Shown piece by piece: positions 19,087-26,976 of a DNA stretch of 64,000 nt. The notes beneath the pieces are model-generated. The model was not told where the DNA came from, ran no database searches, and saw nothing but the letters and a program-made list of their open reading frames with translations. The translations under genes and the position numbers were made by a program. This DNA comes from a virus, in the IMG/VR virus record IMGVR_UViG_3300025655_000033, positions 1 through 64,000 of that record; one strand, given 5' to 3'. The stretch's first letter is position 1. Every line of letters starts with the position of its first letter.

Positions 19087-20856
19087 TTATCCATCACAAG
19101 AAATACAGTCTGGATCCATAGCTTTTGCTGCAATATCTCCTCTTAAAACTGATTCAGTTCTTGTGTAATACAAAGTCTTTACTCCTTTCTTCCATGCTTC
19201 AAAGTGAACTTGATTAATCCATTTTGGTGTAGCAGTACTTGGAAAAGCCAAGTTAAGACTTACTGATTGATCTATATATTGTTGACGTATACCAGCTTGA
19301 CTAACTAACTCTAACTGATTTATTTCCTTGAAAGTTTTAAATACATCTTTAACCGTATCATAACCAAGTAGCATGTCTTGCTCTGATGCGTCTGGTAAAT
19401 ATACTAATTTTTTATTAATATATCCCCAATCATCTAAAATATTTAAATCTTGAATACTTCCTCCATCTTCAAGTATCTTGTTCCAGGTTTCCTCTGTATC
19501 AATCCCTACTTTCTTTAAAACTTTAATAAGTTCTTTATTCTTTCTAATAAACGTACCTTTTGCAGATTGCTCTGTAAAAACATTAGCAGCCCAAGGCTCA
19601 ATACCTGGACTAACATTACCAGATAGTTTACTATTTGATACAGTAGGTGCAATAGCCCTAAGGTGAGTATTCCTAAGTCCAGTATCACGACACCAAAGAG
19701 GTTCTCCGTATACCTCGGCAAGTTCACGTGAAGCCCTTTCGCTTTCGATTTTAATCTGGCTAAATATTCTCCTAGTCTCAAACTGAGCTTGAATCCCTTC
19801 GAAAGGTATTCCATTTTGTTGGAGGTAAGTGTGCCACCCAAGGACTCCAAGACCAAGCGCTCTTCCTTTTTCCGCAAAACGAACTGAGTTTTCAAATCCT
19901 TTAAGGCCTTTAGCCTTTTGTATAAATTCTTCAAGTACTCCATCTAAAAACCATATTGCGTGGTAGATTAAATTAGTATCTTTCCACTCGTTATACTTAC
20001 TTAAATTAAGAGAAGATAAACAACAAACAAAACTATGGTTTTCATCTGTATGCAATGTAATCTCACTACATATGTTTGTCATATGCACTTTTAAGCCATT
20101 TTTCTTGTATGCTTCAGGATTAGATTTATTTGTATTTCCTTTAAATAAAATATAAGGTTCTCCAGTTGCTTTACGCTTCTGTAGTAATTTACTCCACTTT
20201 CTTCTTGCCTCAGCATCTCCTTCTTCTAGTTTCCTCATAAACTTATCACCAACAACAGCACATTGATGTAAGTTTAAAGACTGACGATTAACATCTCCCT
20301 TAGGCTCTCTTATTTCTAACCACTCTTCAAAGTCACCGTGATCTATGTTAATGTTAACACTAGCTGCTCCTCTTCTAACTGATCCTTGATTTGTTGCAAG
20401 TATAGTAGAATCGTATACTTTACAGAAAGGTACAACACCATCTGATGTACCGTTACCTGTGATTTTAGCTCCAGCTGGACGTATCATATTAATACCAATA
20501 CCAACTCCACCACCGTGTTTAGCTAACAACATCATTTCAAGGTTCTTACCACCAATCTCTTGTATGCTATCACCAACATCAATACCAAAACAACTAATAG
20601 GTAAACCTCTATCTGTACCAGTATTAGAAAGCACTGGAGAAGCTAAGTTTAACCAACCGTTCCATATATACTCAAAAAACTTTTCAGTTAATTCTGGCTT
20701 ATATAAACGCTTAGCAACAGTTGATGCTACTCTCATATAAGCATCCTTTGGTGTTTCATTTGGTAATAAATAACCACCAATGATGGTTTTCTTATATACT
20801 TCTGTATTACCCCACGTAGGATAATCAACTCCTTTTACCCAATCATTATTCCACAT
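19087..20856 (-). CDS. nrdA: Ribonucleoside-diphosphate reductase, large (alpha) subunit
   Basis: Class I ribonucleotide reductase alpha chain, which reduces NDPs to dNDPs for phage DNA synthesis. From the ATG at 20856 it has 589 residues, and all active-site residues are visible: SCFG (Cys about 89), the NICSE triad Asn-Cys-Glu (261-265), the partner Cys in VCCLSSLNL (278), the radical-transfer YY in TLYYTRTES, and a C-terminal CISCDG thiol pair. It is shorter than the 761-residue E. coli protein because the N-terminal ATP-cone is missing, so dATP feedback through that domain is likely absent. A TTG two codons upstream is a less likely start. It overlaps the upstream gene by 11 bases and lies in an operon with nrdB. 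Confidence 0.95.
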   Translation of the reverse strand: MWNNDWVKGVDYPTWGNTEVYKKTIIGGYLLPNETPKDAYMRVASTVAKRLYKPELTEKFFEYIWNGWLNLASPVLSNTGTDRGLPISCFGIDVGDSIQEIGGKNLEMMLLAKHGGGVGIGINMIRPAGAKITGNGTSDGVVPFCKVYDSTILATNQGSVRRGAASVNINIDHGDFEEWLEIREPKGDVNRQSLNLHQCAVVGDKFMRKLEEGDAEARRKWSKLLQKRKATGEPYILFKGNTNKSNPEAYKKNGLKVHMTNICSEITLHTDENHSFVCCLSSLNLSKYNEWKDTNLIYHAIWFLDGVLEEFIQKAKGLKGFENSVRFAEKGRALGLGVLGWHTYLQQNGIPFEGIQAQFETRRIFSQIKIESERASRELAEVYGEPLWCRDTGLRNTHLRAIAPTVSNSKLSGNVSPGIEPWAANVFTEQSAKGTFIRKNKELIKVLKKVGIDTEETWNKILEDGGSIQDLNILDDWGYINKKLVYLPDASEQDMLLGYDTVKDVFKTFKEINQLELVSQAGIRQQYIDQSVSLNLAFPSTATPKWINQVHFEAWKKGVKTLYYTRTESVLRGDIAAKAMDPDCISCDG

Positions 20857-21073
20857 CTCCAAGATCTAATTTAGTTTCTGATTCTTCTTTTATTTTTTCT
20901 TTCAACTGCTCTATAGCTTCTTCATAACCAGGCATTAACTTAACAGCCTCTAAAGTACCTACAGATAGATCTTTTAAATAAGTATTTTCACTTAATAATT
21001 GTTGTACAACATTAATTAATGCTTGTATCTTTTTTTCTAGTAGATCTTGTCTACTTTGTTTTTCACCTTTCAT
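20846..21073 (-). CDS. Small coiled-coil protein between nrdB and nrdA
   Basis: A 75-residue, highly charged protein with heptad-like Leu/Ile spacing over residues 10-40 and a Glu/Lys-rich C-terminus. Its stop overlaps the nrdA start by 11 bases and nrdB ends 20 bases upstream, so the three genes are cotranscribed. I recognise no family. It could be an accessory or regulatory factor of the reductase or simply an inserted small gene. Confidence 0.6.
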   Translation of the reverse strand: MKGEKQSRQDLLEKKIQALINVVQQLLSENTYLKDLSVGTLEAVKLMPGYEEAIEQLKEKIKEESETKLDLGDVE

Positions 21074-21093
21074 ATTATTTAATTTAATTTAAT

Positions 21094-22062
21094 TTACCAA
21101 ATATCTTCAAAATCTTCACCTTCTCCAGCTTTCGAGTAATCAGTCGGACGAATAGCAAAAAAATCAGTATGAGTAATCCCCCCGGTAAGATGATAGAACC
21201 AGTCAAGATTGCTTGCTGCCTTTTTGTCAAATTCAAAGTATTCCCCGCTGTCCCTGTAACCGAGTTCAATAATTTTTTCATTGAGTCTTTTTCTAATGAA
21301 TTGTTTGAGGTCGTAAGCTTTAAGGTTTTCGATGTCTCCAAGCTCAAACATTTTATCAATATAGTTTTCTTCTGCTTTAAGCATTGATTCTGCTGCATCT
21401 AACACTTCTTCTTTACAATCGTTTAATAATGTAGGATTTTCTTCACACATGTGTCTGAATAATTGACAACCCATTTTAGAATGCAGTGATTCATCACGTA
21501 CGCTCCATTTCATTTGTTGTCCTACACCTTTTAAAAGATTTCTAAGCTGAAAGCTATAAAGCACAGCAAAAGCAGAATAAAGAGAAACACCTTCAGCGAA
21601 AGCCGAAAATATTGCAAGAGACCTAGCAATGCCACCAACTTCACTACCATCGTAAGAAACGAGGGCTTCGAATCTCTCCATAGTGGCCTCATCTTGTAAA
21701 AAAGCTTCAAAATTTTCAAGTCCAAGTGTTTCATTTAAATAAGAATAAGCTACAGCGTGTATTGTTTCTTGTGATCCAAACATCATAGCCATTTGTTGTA
21801 TCTCATGTTTTGGAAACCAACCAACTACTTTTTGCGTCCAGTAATCAGACACAGCGCATTCTGTTTGAGCAAAACCTAAAAGTATATTACCTACTAGGTT
21901 TTTTTCTTTTTCATTTAACTTTTCATTCCAATCTTTTACATCACCTGACATAGATATTTCAGTATGTAACCAAAAAGCTTGAGCTTGTTTTAACCAACCT
22001 TCTGTGTAGTAAACTGGGTATTCAAATGGTTTATATGGTATTCTAGGAGTAAATAATGACAT
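21094..22062 (-). CDS. nrdB: Ribonucleoside-diphosphate reductase, small (beta) subunit
   Basis: A 322-residue ferritin-like subunit that generates the radical used by NrdA. Metal ligands are visible: Glu68 in FAQTECAV, Glu99 and His102 in SQETIHAVAY, and further Glu/His in the second helix pair. Tyr106, four residues after His102, matches the radical Tyr122 of E. coli NrdB (ETIHxxxY). By spacing (31 residues before Glu99), Glu68 takes the place of Asp84 of the E. coli enzyme. The length is slightly shorter than in the host-type enzyme. Operon with nrdA. The metal type (Fe/Fe, Mn/Fe or other) cannot be settled from sequence. Confidence 0.94.
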   Translation of the reverse strand: MSLFTPRIPYKPFEYPVYYTEGWLKQAQAFWLHTEISMSGDVKDWNEKLNEKEKNLVGNILLGFAQTECAVSDYWTQKVVGWFPKHEIQQMAMMFGSQETIHAVAYSYLNETLGLENFEAFLQDEATMERFEALVSYDGSEVGGIARSLAIFSAFAEGVSLYSAFAVLYSFQLRNLLKGVGQQMKWSVRDESLHSKMGCQLFRHMCEENPTLLNDCKEEVLDAAESMLKAEENYIDKMFELGDIENLKAYDLKQFIRKRLNEKIIELGYRDSGEYFEFDKKAASNLDWFYHLTGGITHTDFFAIRPTDYSKAGEGEDFEDIW

Positions 22063-22067
22063 GTTTA

Positions 22068-22226
22068 TTAGTTATTTAAAGATTTAATAGTTTGTAGTGT
22101 ATTTATCCATGAATTACAATAAGAAATTATATCTTGTTTTCTATGTGATCCACTTGTAACTGACTTCATTTCAAATATTAAATCATCTAAAAAGAAATCA
22201 ATAGCTTCGTTTTGTTTATACATCAT
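22068..22226 (-). CDS. Small hypothetical protein
   Basis: A 52-residue ORF from ATGATG (22226), with a mixed acidic and helical composition (FFLDDLIFEMKS, then CNSWINTLQTI). It ends 5 bases before nrdB and its start overlaps the 3' end of the next upstream gene. Such tight packing supports it being real. I recognise no domain. Confidence 0.5.
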   Translation of the reverse strand: MMYKQNEAIDFFLDDLIFEMKSVTSGSHRKQDIISYCNSWINTLQTIKSLNN

Positions 22227-22356
22227 GATATACAGTAAAGCATAGTTCTAAAATAGGTAGGTACAATACGTGATCAGTTGCTTGCTCTGATTCATATGAT
22301 CTAATACCAATCAATATGCCTGGATATAATCCAATACTTAATTCCCAGTTTTTCAT
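22216..22356 (-). CDS. Small conserved phage protein (WELSIGLYPGI type)
   Basis: A 46-residue protein beginning MKNWELSIGLYPGILIGIRSY and ending LYLPILELCFTVYHDV. I recall this short pattern as recurrent in phages of Bacteroidota and other marine hosts, next to nucleotide-metabolism genes. It overlaps the downstream small gene by 11 bases and abuts the upstream gene. Function unknown. Confidence 0.6.
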   Translation of the reverse strand: MKNWELSIGLYPGILIGIRSYESEQATDHVLYLPILELCFTVYHDV

Positions 22357-22527
22357 TTATTCTATTTTTATGTTATATTTATCTTGCATTTCAACAAGTT
22401 CTCTATATTTAATCTTACCTCTTATTTCCCAACTCCATTTAATCCACTTATCAATTTGACGCTGGGCATATTTCTGTCTAGCTACTTTCTTCGCTTTTCC
22501 AGGATCAATTGTACTGTTCGATCGCAT
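22357..22527 (-). CDS. Small basic Trp-rich protein
   Basis: A 56-residue protein starting at an ATG inside the 3' end of the nuclease gene (46-base overlap, different frame) and ending one base before the next gene. Lys/Arg-rich N-terminus, then an amphipathic segment with WIKWSWEIRGKIKYREL. The composition suggests nucleic-acid binding, but no fold is recognisable. Confidence 0.5.
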   Translation of the reverse strand: MRSNSTIDPGKAKKVARQKYAQRQIDKWIKWSWEIRGKIKYRELVEMQDKYNIKIE

Positions 22528-22934
22528 TCGTTTTGATTTTGTGGTTTATATAAAGTAATATTAGGAAATTGTTCTGAAACTAATCTTTTAAATAACTTCC
22601 ATCTCATTGGAAAAGACTCATTTGCTCTACCTTTTGTTTCTATTATAAAATCATCTCCAATAAAATCAGGTGTATACTTTATTGGTAGTATTCTTTTGCT
22701 ACCTCTATTAACGTAATCACCTTTACCATTTGCTTGTCTTTCATATACTTCGTTTTCAAAATGAAAACCATTTAACAGAACAAACGTTTCTCCTTCATAC
22801 TTAGATCTTATCTTAGCTTTTTTTAAAGCCATATACATATAGCGTTCTAGTCCTGAAGCAAAATTATGTCCATCATAAGATATTTTTTTAGAAACAACTG
22901 GACCTCTTTTTTTTGATCTTTTTTTCTTAATCAT
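22482..22934 (-). CDS. DUF1064/PD-(D/E)XK endonuclease
   Basis: A 150-residue protein from the ATG at 22934 (a TTG at 22964 is less likely). Core motifs are visible: SGLERYMY early, then the nuclease signature YTPDF followed by IIETKGRANESFPMRWKLFK, i.e. E...PD...ExK of the DUF1064 / T7 endonuclease-like superfamily. A very basic N-terminus (KKKRSKKRG) would bind DNA. The family role is cutting branched or foreign DNA, such as Holliday-junction resolution or host DNA degradation. The start overlaps the upstream gene by 8 bases. Confidence 0.82.
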   Translation of the reverse strand: MIKKKRSKKRGPVVSKKISYDGHNFASGLERYMYMALKKAKIRSKYEGETFVLLNGFHFENEVYERQANGKGDYVNRGSKRILPIKYTPDFIGDDFIIETKGRANESFPMRWKLFKRLVSEQFPNITLYKPQNQNECDRTVQLILEKRRK

Positions 22935-23220
22935 AATGTTCCCCTGTGTTGCCGTTTTGGGCAATAATATCCATTCTAGCTATTAAAGCTTCTTCTTTTA
23001 AGTCTTGAACTTCTTCTTTTGCTGCTTGCAAATAAAGTATTGCATCCATTAACTCTTCTTGTACATCGTTTAAATAACCAAAAAGATCTTTGTGACCACC
23101 TTTTCTTTCATTGTCTAATGTTCTACCGTATTTAGCAAAACCTAAATCTGATCTTGATACAAACTTGTCTACTACTCTTTCAACAACTGGATCTCTAAAT
23201 GTAACCTCTTTCTTTTTCAT
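22927..23220 (-). CDS. MazG-like nucleotide pyrophosphohydrolase (short form)
   Basis: A 97-residue helical protein with KYGRTL near residue 30 and YLNDVQEELMDAILYLQ at about 49-65, the EELxD-type helix of MazG-like (all-alpha NTP-PPase) proteins. Members hydrolyse (d)NTPs or the alarmone ppGpp; in phages they help tune nucleotide pools. It sits between a nuclease and a second MazG-containing gene, inside the nucleotide-metabolism block. The substrate is unknown. Confidence 0.72.
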   Translation of the reverse strand: MKKKEVTFRDPVVERVVDKFVSRSDLGFAKYGRTLDNERKGGHKDLFGYLNDVQEELMDAILYLQAAKEEVQDLKEEALIARMDIIAQNGNTGEHYD

Positions 23221-24017
23221 TACAATGTTTGTTTTACAAAAGTTCCATTAATCATTTTACCTTTTCTACTTTTAATAACATTGTAAGCAGAATCAACACA
23301 ATCTTCTATTTTAAGGTTTTCAAGCTTAGCTAGATTAGTTAATACAACCACTATATCACCAATAGCATCTATAATCTCTGGTTTATCATTGTTAAGCAAA
23401 GCTTTAGCAAGTTCACCAGTTTCTTCAAGTAGTTTTATATATTGTGTTTTGCTGTCACCTTTAGTGTATATACCTTTTTCAGCGGCCCACAATCTAATAA
23501 GATCATATATATTTTTTTCAATACCATTCACAAGACCTTCGTGTAAGCCTGGTTCAGCTACAAAAGCTTCATGAAAAGCCTTGTTATATACAAAACACCT
23601 GTCTTTATCATACATAGATGTTACTGAGTTGTGAGCTAACCAATTTAATTCTTTTTTTGACTTTAATTCAAAATCACCAAAAGAAGTTTCCCATTTAAAA
23701 CCAATACCAAGTTCTTTTTTAAGAAATTTCTTTAAATCAATTAATGGTACTGGAAAAGTTGTTGTTTGTTCTGTTACGTTTAATTTCATTTTATTTGATT
23801 TTTTATTCATTAGATCTCTATATGTTTGTCTATCAACCTTATAGCCATAAGACTTTTGAAGTTCTATCTCCTTAGATGATATATAACTTATATCTTCACT
23901 TGAATCAAGAACTTCGTACTCACCTGGTTTATACCCTTGGGCAACCGTAACTCTTCTATCAAGATCACGTGTAACCCCTATTTTTTTACCCGGGATATGG
24001 TATAAATAGTACATCAT
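23220..24017 (-). CDS. GIY-YIG-like domain fused to a MazG pyrophosphohydrolase
   Basis: A 265-residue protein. Residues 1-25 (YYLYHIPGKKIGVTRDLDRRV) resemble the start of a GIY-YIG nuclease fold (Y-x-Y followed by xIG-T-DL--R), though the following catalytic Glu is not obvious. The middle (about 90-165) is unassigned. The C-terminal part (about 190-260) is MazG-like: LLEETGELAKALL, then EIIDAIGDIVVVL, the EExxE and ExxD metal ligands. The MazG part probably hydrolyses nucleoside triphosphates. The start is shared with an ATGATG that overlaps the stop of the thymidylate synthase gene. Confidence 0.75.
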   Translation of the reverse strand: MMYYLYHIPGKKIGVTRDLDRRVTVAQGYKPGEYEVLDSSEDISYISSKEIELQKSYGYKVDRQTYRDLMNKKSNKMKLNVTEQTTTFPVPLIDLKKFLKKELGIGFKWETSFGDFELKSKKELNWLAHNSVTSMYDKDRCFVYNKAFHEAFVAEPGLHEGLVNGIEKNIYDLIRLWAAEKGIYTKGDSKTQYIKLLEETGELAKALLNNDKPEIIDAIGDIVVVLTNLAKLENLKIEDCVDSAYNVIKSRKGKMINGTFVKQTL

Positions 24018-24664
24018 AATTTGTTGTTATATAAGTGTAAGTTGTGTGCGTGATGGTAATAAGTACCAACTGGCAAACTAAGCTCTCTAGCAACCAATTG
24101 TTGTAACATTGAAAAACAATATTGATCATTACAGAAACCATACCAGAGGTCATTAGAACGCATATAGACAGACATATTTAATCTATTGTCTAATATCGTA
24201 AATTGAACAGCATAAGTACAAGGCGTATCGTTTTGATAAGTGTTATGTTCTTTTGCATCGTAAATAGAAATCGCAGCTTGACGCGTTGATGCGTTAGAAC
24301 GCAAAGCGTGTATAGCATAATCGAGCTGGCCGTTTCTATTCCACTGCCAACCATAGTTAGATCTAACATTACCGTTATCATCTTGCATTTTCTCCCATAT
24401 AGGAGGAACTTTACCGTATATCTCTTTGAGTTTATTTAAACTAGGATCTCCAGATAAATACCATTGCCACTCTGCTGCTGCGTAAGCTTCGTTAAAGTTT
24501 CTTTCTTTATTTGCTATTGAAATATTTTTAGGATATTCCATAGTAAAGCCTACATTGAATAAAGCTTTTGTACCAGCAAACTCAACACCATCTGTCCTTA
24601 TTTTTTGATTAAAGTAATCAAATGCTTCTGATGCGTTCTTAAAATTTGTTTTTATATTTTCCAT
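24014..24664 (-). CDS. thyA: Thymidylate synthase family protein
   Basis: A 216-residue protein from the ATG at 24664 (a TTG further upstream is unlikely). It shows the active-site segment DTPCTYAVQFTI with the catalytic Cys, then MRSNDLWYGFCNDQYCFSMLQ corresponding to the RSxD...N region, and HHAHNLHLYNN at the C-terminus. It would make dTMP from dUMP with methylenetetrahydrofolate; dCMP hydroxymethylases share the fold, but an Asn is kept at the FCN position that favours dUMP. It is shorter than the 264-residue E. coli ThyA. It is in the same operon as nrdAB and MazG. Confidence 0.85.
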   Translation of the reverse strand: MENIKTNFKNASEAFDYFNQKIRTDGVEFAGTKALFNVGFTMEYPKNISIANKERNFNEAYAAAEWQWYLSGDPSLNKLKEIYGKVPPIWEKMQDDNGNVRSNYGWQWNRNGQLDYAIHALRSNASTRQAAISIYDAKEHNTYQNDTPCTYAVQFTILDNRLNMSVYMRSNDLWYGFCNDQYCFSMLQQLVARELSLPVGTYYHHAHNLHLYNNKL

Positions 24665-24866
24665 AATAATAAAGATAATACTCAAATAATTTCTCCCATA
24701 TAACTACTTTTTTGTAAGTCTCAGGGGATCTGTTTGTTTTGTTGTTAATTGTGATTTCTATAAACCAGTTGGTTTCGTCTTTAGCTCTTGGCGATATGTG
24801 TATATTATTTTTAATACACCAACTATAAGCTTCGTGTTCTTCATCAGTGAAAATGTATTGACCCAT
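24639..24866 (-). CDS. Hypothetical protein between helicase and thymidylate synthase
   Basis: A 75-residue protein from the ATG at 24866 (MGQYIFTDEEHEAYSW); an upstream TTG would add eight residues and overlap the helicase gene. Mixed composition with a C-terminal Tyr-rich helix (LFEYYLYYYGKYKNK). Its 3' end overlaps the thymidylate synthase start by 26 bases. The TDEEHEAYSW segment looks like small conserved proteins in other phage replication blocks; function unknown. Confidence 0.55.
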   Translation of the reverse strand: MGQYIFTDEEHEAYSWCIKNNIHISPRAKDETNWFIEITINNKTNRSPETYKKVVIWEKLFEYYLYYYGKYKNKF

Positions 24867-24877
24867 TGGGTCTTTCT

Positions 24878-26596
24878 TTATAACTCCCAAGGTAATGAAT
24901 TTTCTTCTAACTTAACAGGATTTATTGGAATAAAACAACCTGACTTATGTTCCCACTTAAAATGAGCTTCTTCACCATTTTGACCTAGGTTTTGAAACTT
25001 AACTTTAAGTACTTTACATTTAACTGTTTTATTAACGTAATCCCTATGAACTAATAGACCATGATAAGAAGCATCGTACCATTCACCACCACCTTTTATA
25101 TTATACATAGTTGGTTCTTCTATTTTACCATCTTTGTCCTTATACATCTTTGTAGGGTGAGCTACTATAATAACTAATACATCATACTTTTTAGCAAATA
25201 CTTCTATCTTAGTTAAATACTCCATAGTGTACCTGTTTACATCTTCTGTTTTAGAATCTGTGTCACGAACTTTATTAAATGGATCTATAATAAGGCATTT
25301 AATGCCTTTACGTTTAACAAGCTCAGCACCCTTACGAAGTACTGACTCAAGTGTATAACGTTCCATGTCAATAAAAAAGAAGTTATCATTTACATGATTA
25401 GCTATTTGGTTCCATTTGCTAGAACCAATGTCTTCTTTAGTGGGCATGCCTTGCCATACCTTTCGCATAAGCTTATGTGCGTGAAGATAAGTTGGCGCAT
25501 TCTCAGGACTAGCATATGCCGCCTTCCATCCATACTTAGCGTTATATCCGACAACCATTTGATCGACGAAATCACTTTTACCGGAAGAAGGTATACCAGT
25601 GACAGTAATAAATTGACCAGTGTAAGTTGAAAAGATTTCATCAAAGTTAGATAAGCCAACTTGAAATCCGGGCTTAAAGCCATTTGTGACGAAATCAGTA
25701 ATCTCCCCTTCAATGTCCTTAAAAGTGGTGACGTGTTCAAGAGGTACTGGTTTTGCTGAGGTAATACGCTGCGATAGTTTTTCTTTTCCATACTTTAATA
25801 AATATTCGTTTGCATCTTTGCAGTCTTCAAAACTAGCCATGTAACAAACCTCAGCGCCAAGACGTCTTATTAATTCTTGTTGTAAAGCTTGACCAGCTTC
25901 ATCTGAATCTGTAGCTAATATTATTTTATTTTTATCTACAAAGTAATCAATGCAATTATCTAGGTAATCTAAATTGTTAGATGTAAGTGTAGCACCATTA
26001 GGTACTGAAACAACGTTTGGTATTCCAGCTTCGTGTAGTGCAAGCACATCCATTTCACCTTCTGTTATGACGCAATATTCATAACCCACTATTGCATTTA
26101 TGTTATAGAAGACTTTCTCAGCCCCTTTAAATAATTTAAAGTTCTTTCTTCCGTCTCGATACTTGATATTAACAAGATCTTCACCAACGAAATAATTAAA
26201 CTTTATAACATTCTCGGCCTTACCGGTTTGTGGCATCCATTCAGATCCTTCAGTAACTTTTAAAGCTGATAGAGTGGAGGCAGAAATACCTCTACCTTTA
26301 AACCACTCTTCAACTTTAGTTCCAGGTACATTTATAACAAATGGCTCTGGCTTTATGTATACCTTATCTACATCACCTTTTCTTTGGTAAGTGTGTAGTT
26401 GAAATGAATTGTTGCAGTTATGGCAAGTACCGAGACCCCGTTCCCAATCATAAGATGCACATTTAGAGTTCTTATTCTCAGGTTTCCTATCGTGAGAACA
26501 TAAAGGACAAGTCCCTTGTGTTTTACCCACTTCTAGGTCATATTGATTAAACTGGTCGATCAAAAATCCATTGATCTCCGTACTGTTAACTTGCAT
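24878..26596 (-). CDS. Bifunctional DNA primase-helicase (T7 gp4/Twinkle-like)
   Basis: A 572-residue replication protein. A zinc-binding domain lies at residues 30-61 (CPLC ... CHNC), a TOPRIM primase core follows with VITEGEMDVL (Glu179) and LATDSDEAG (Asp230/Asp232), then a RecA-type helicase with Walker A GIPSSGKS (334-341) and Walker B CLIIDPFNK. This matches T7 gp4, which unwinds and primes at the fork. Length agrees with the 566 residues of T7 gp4. No family A or B DNA polymerase gene is visible in the window, so synthesis may depend on the host enzyme or on a gene outside it. Confidence 0.93.
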   Translation of the reverse strand: MQVNSTEINGFLIDQFNQYDLEVGKTQGTCPLCSHDRKPENKNSKCASYDWERGLGTCHNCNNSFQLHTYQRKGDVDKVYIKPEPFVINVPGTKVEEWFKGRGISASTLSALKVTEGSEWMPQTGKAENVIKFNYFVGEDLVNIKYRDGRKNFKLFKGAEKVFYNINAIVGYEYCVITEGEMDVLALHEAGIPNVVSVPNGATLTSNNLDYLDNCIDYFVDKNKIILATDSDEAGQALQQELIRRLGAEVCYMASFEDCKDANEYLLKYGKEKLSQRITSAKPVPLEHVTTFKDIEGEITDFVTNGFKPGFQVGLSNFDEIFSTYTGQFITVTGIPSSGKSDFVDQMVVGYNAKYGWKAAYASPENAPTYLHAHKLMRKVWQGMPTKEDIGSSKWNQIANHVNDNFFFIDMERYTLESVLRKGAELVKRKGIKCLIIDPFNKVRDTDSKTEDVNRYTMEYLTKIEVFAKKYDVLVIIVAHPTKMYKDKDGKIEEPTMYNIKGGGEWYDASYHGLLVHRDYVNKTVKCKVLKVKFQNLGQNGEEAHFKWEHKSGCFIPINPVKLEENSLPWEL

Positions 26597-26606
26597 TTAT
26601 TTTATA

Positions 26607-26966
26607 TTAAAAAGGTAAATCATCTGCTACTTGTGCTGTTGGTGGCGCCGCTTGAAAACTAGTTTGTGGTCTAGCTGATCCAGCTTCGTTTTTCCAAACT
26701 TGAGTAACTCCTTCACCTACAAATAAAGCCTCTGCTTTGTTTTGTCTTTCTTCTTGCGTTTGTTGTTTGATAGCAAAATGAGTTTTTACTAATTGAAATT
26801 TCTCGTGATCATAAACTACTTTTTGAGACTCTGGTTTCATCTCAACAAGATCAAATTTAATTTCTTTAATTGCTACTTCATTACCTGACTTATCTTTATA
26901 AGATCTGTTAGATAATAATTCTCTTGCTTTGTCTGCGTCGATTGACACTGAAATTTTTGTTGCCAT
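26607..26966 (-). CDS. Single-stranded DNA-binding-like protein
   Basis: A 119-residue protein with a beta-rich body, a Gln/Ala/Pro-rich linker and a C-terminus ending ADDLPF, the acidic, Phe-terminated tail typical of SSB proteins that recruits partners. It lies 10 bases upstream of the helicase gene and just after the recombination nuclease. The fold itself is not recognisable as a classical OB-fold from sequence, so the call rests on tail and context. Confidence 0.68.
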   Translation of the reverse strand: MATKISVSIDADKARELLSNRSYKDKSGNEVAIKEIKFDLVEMKPESQKVVYDHEKFQLVKTHFAIKQQTQEERQNKAEALFVGEGVTQVWKNEAGSARPQTSFQAAPPTAQVADDLPF

Positions 26967-26976
26967 AATTTAATTG

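Noticed and set aside
19515-19943. A 142-residue frame antisense-shifted within nrdA
   Set aside because: Same region encodes the conserved NrdA core; no independent start context.
25402-25791. A 129-residue frame overlapping the primase-helicase
   Set aside because: It overlaps the Walker A region in another frame and has no conserved motif.
24878-26596. DNA polymerase
   Set aside because: The protein has primase TOPRIM and helicase motifs only; I found no polymerase A or B motif set in any frame of the window.
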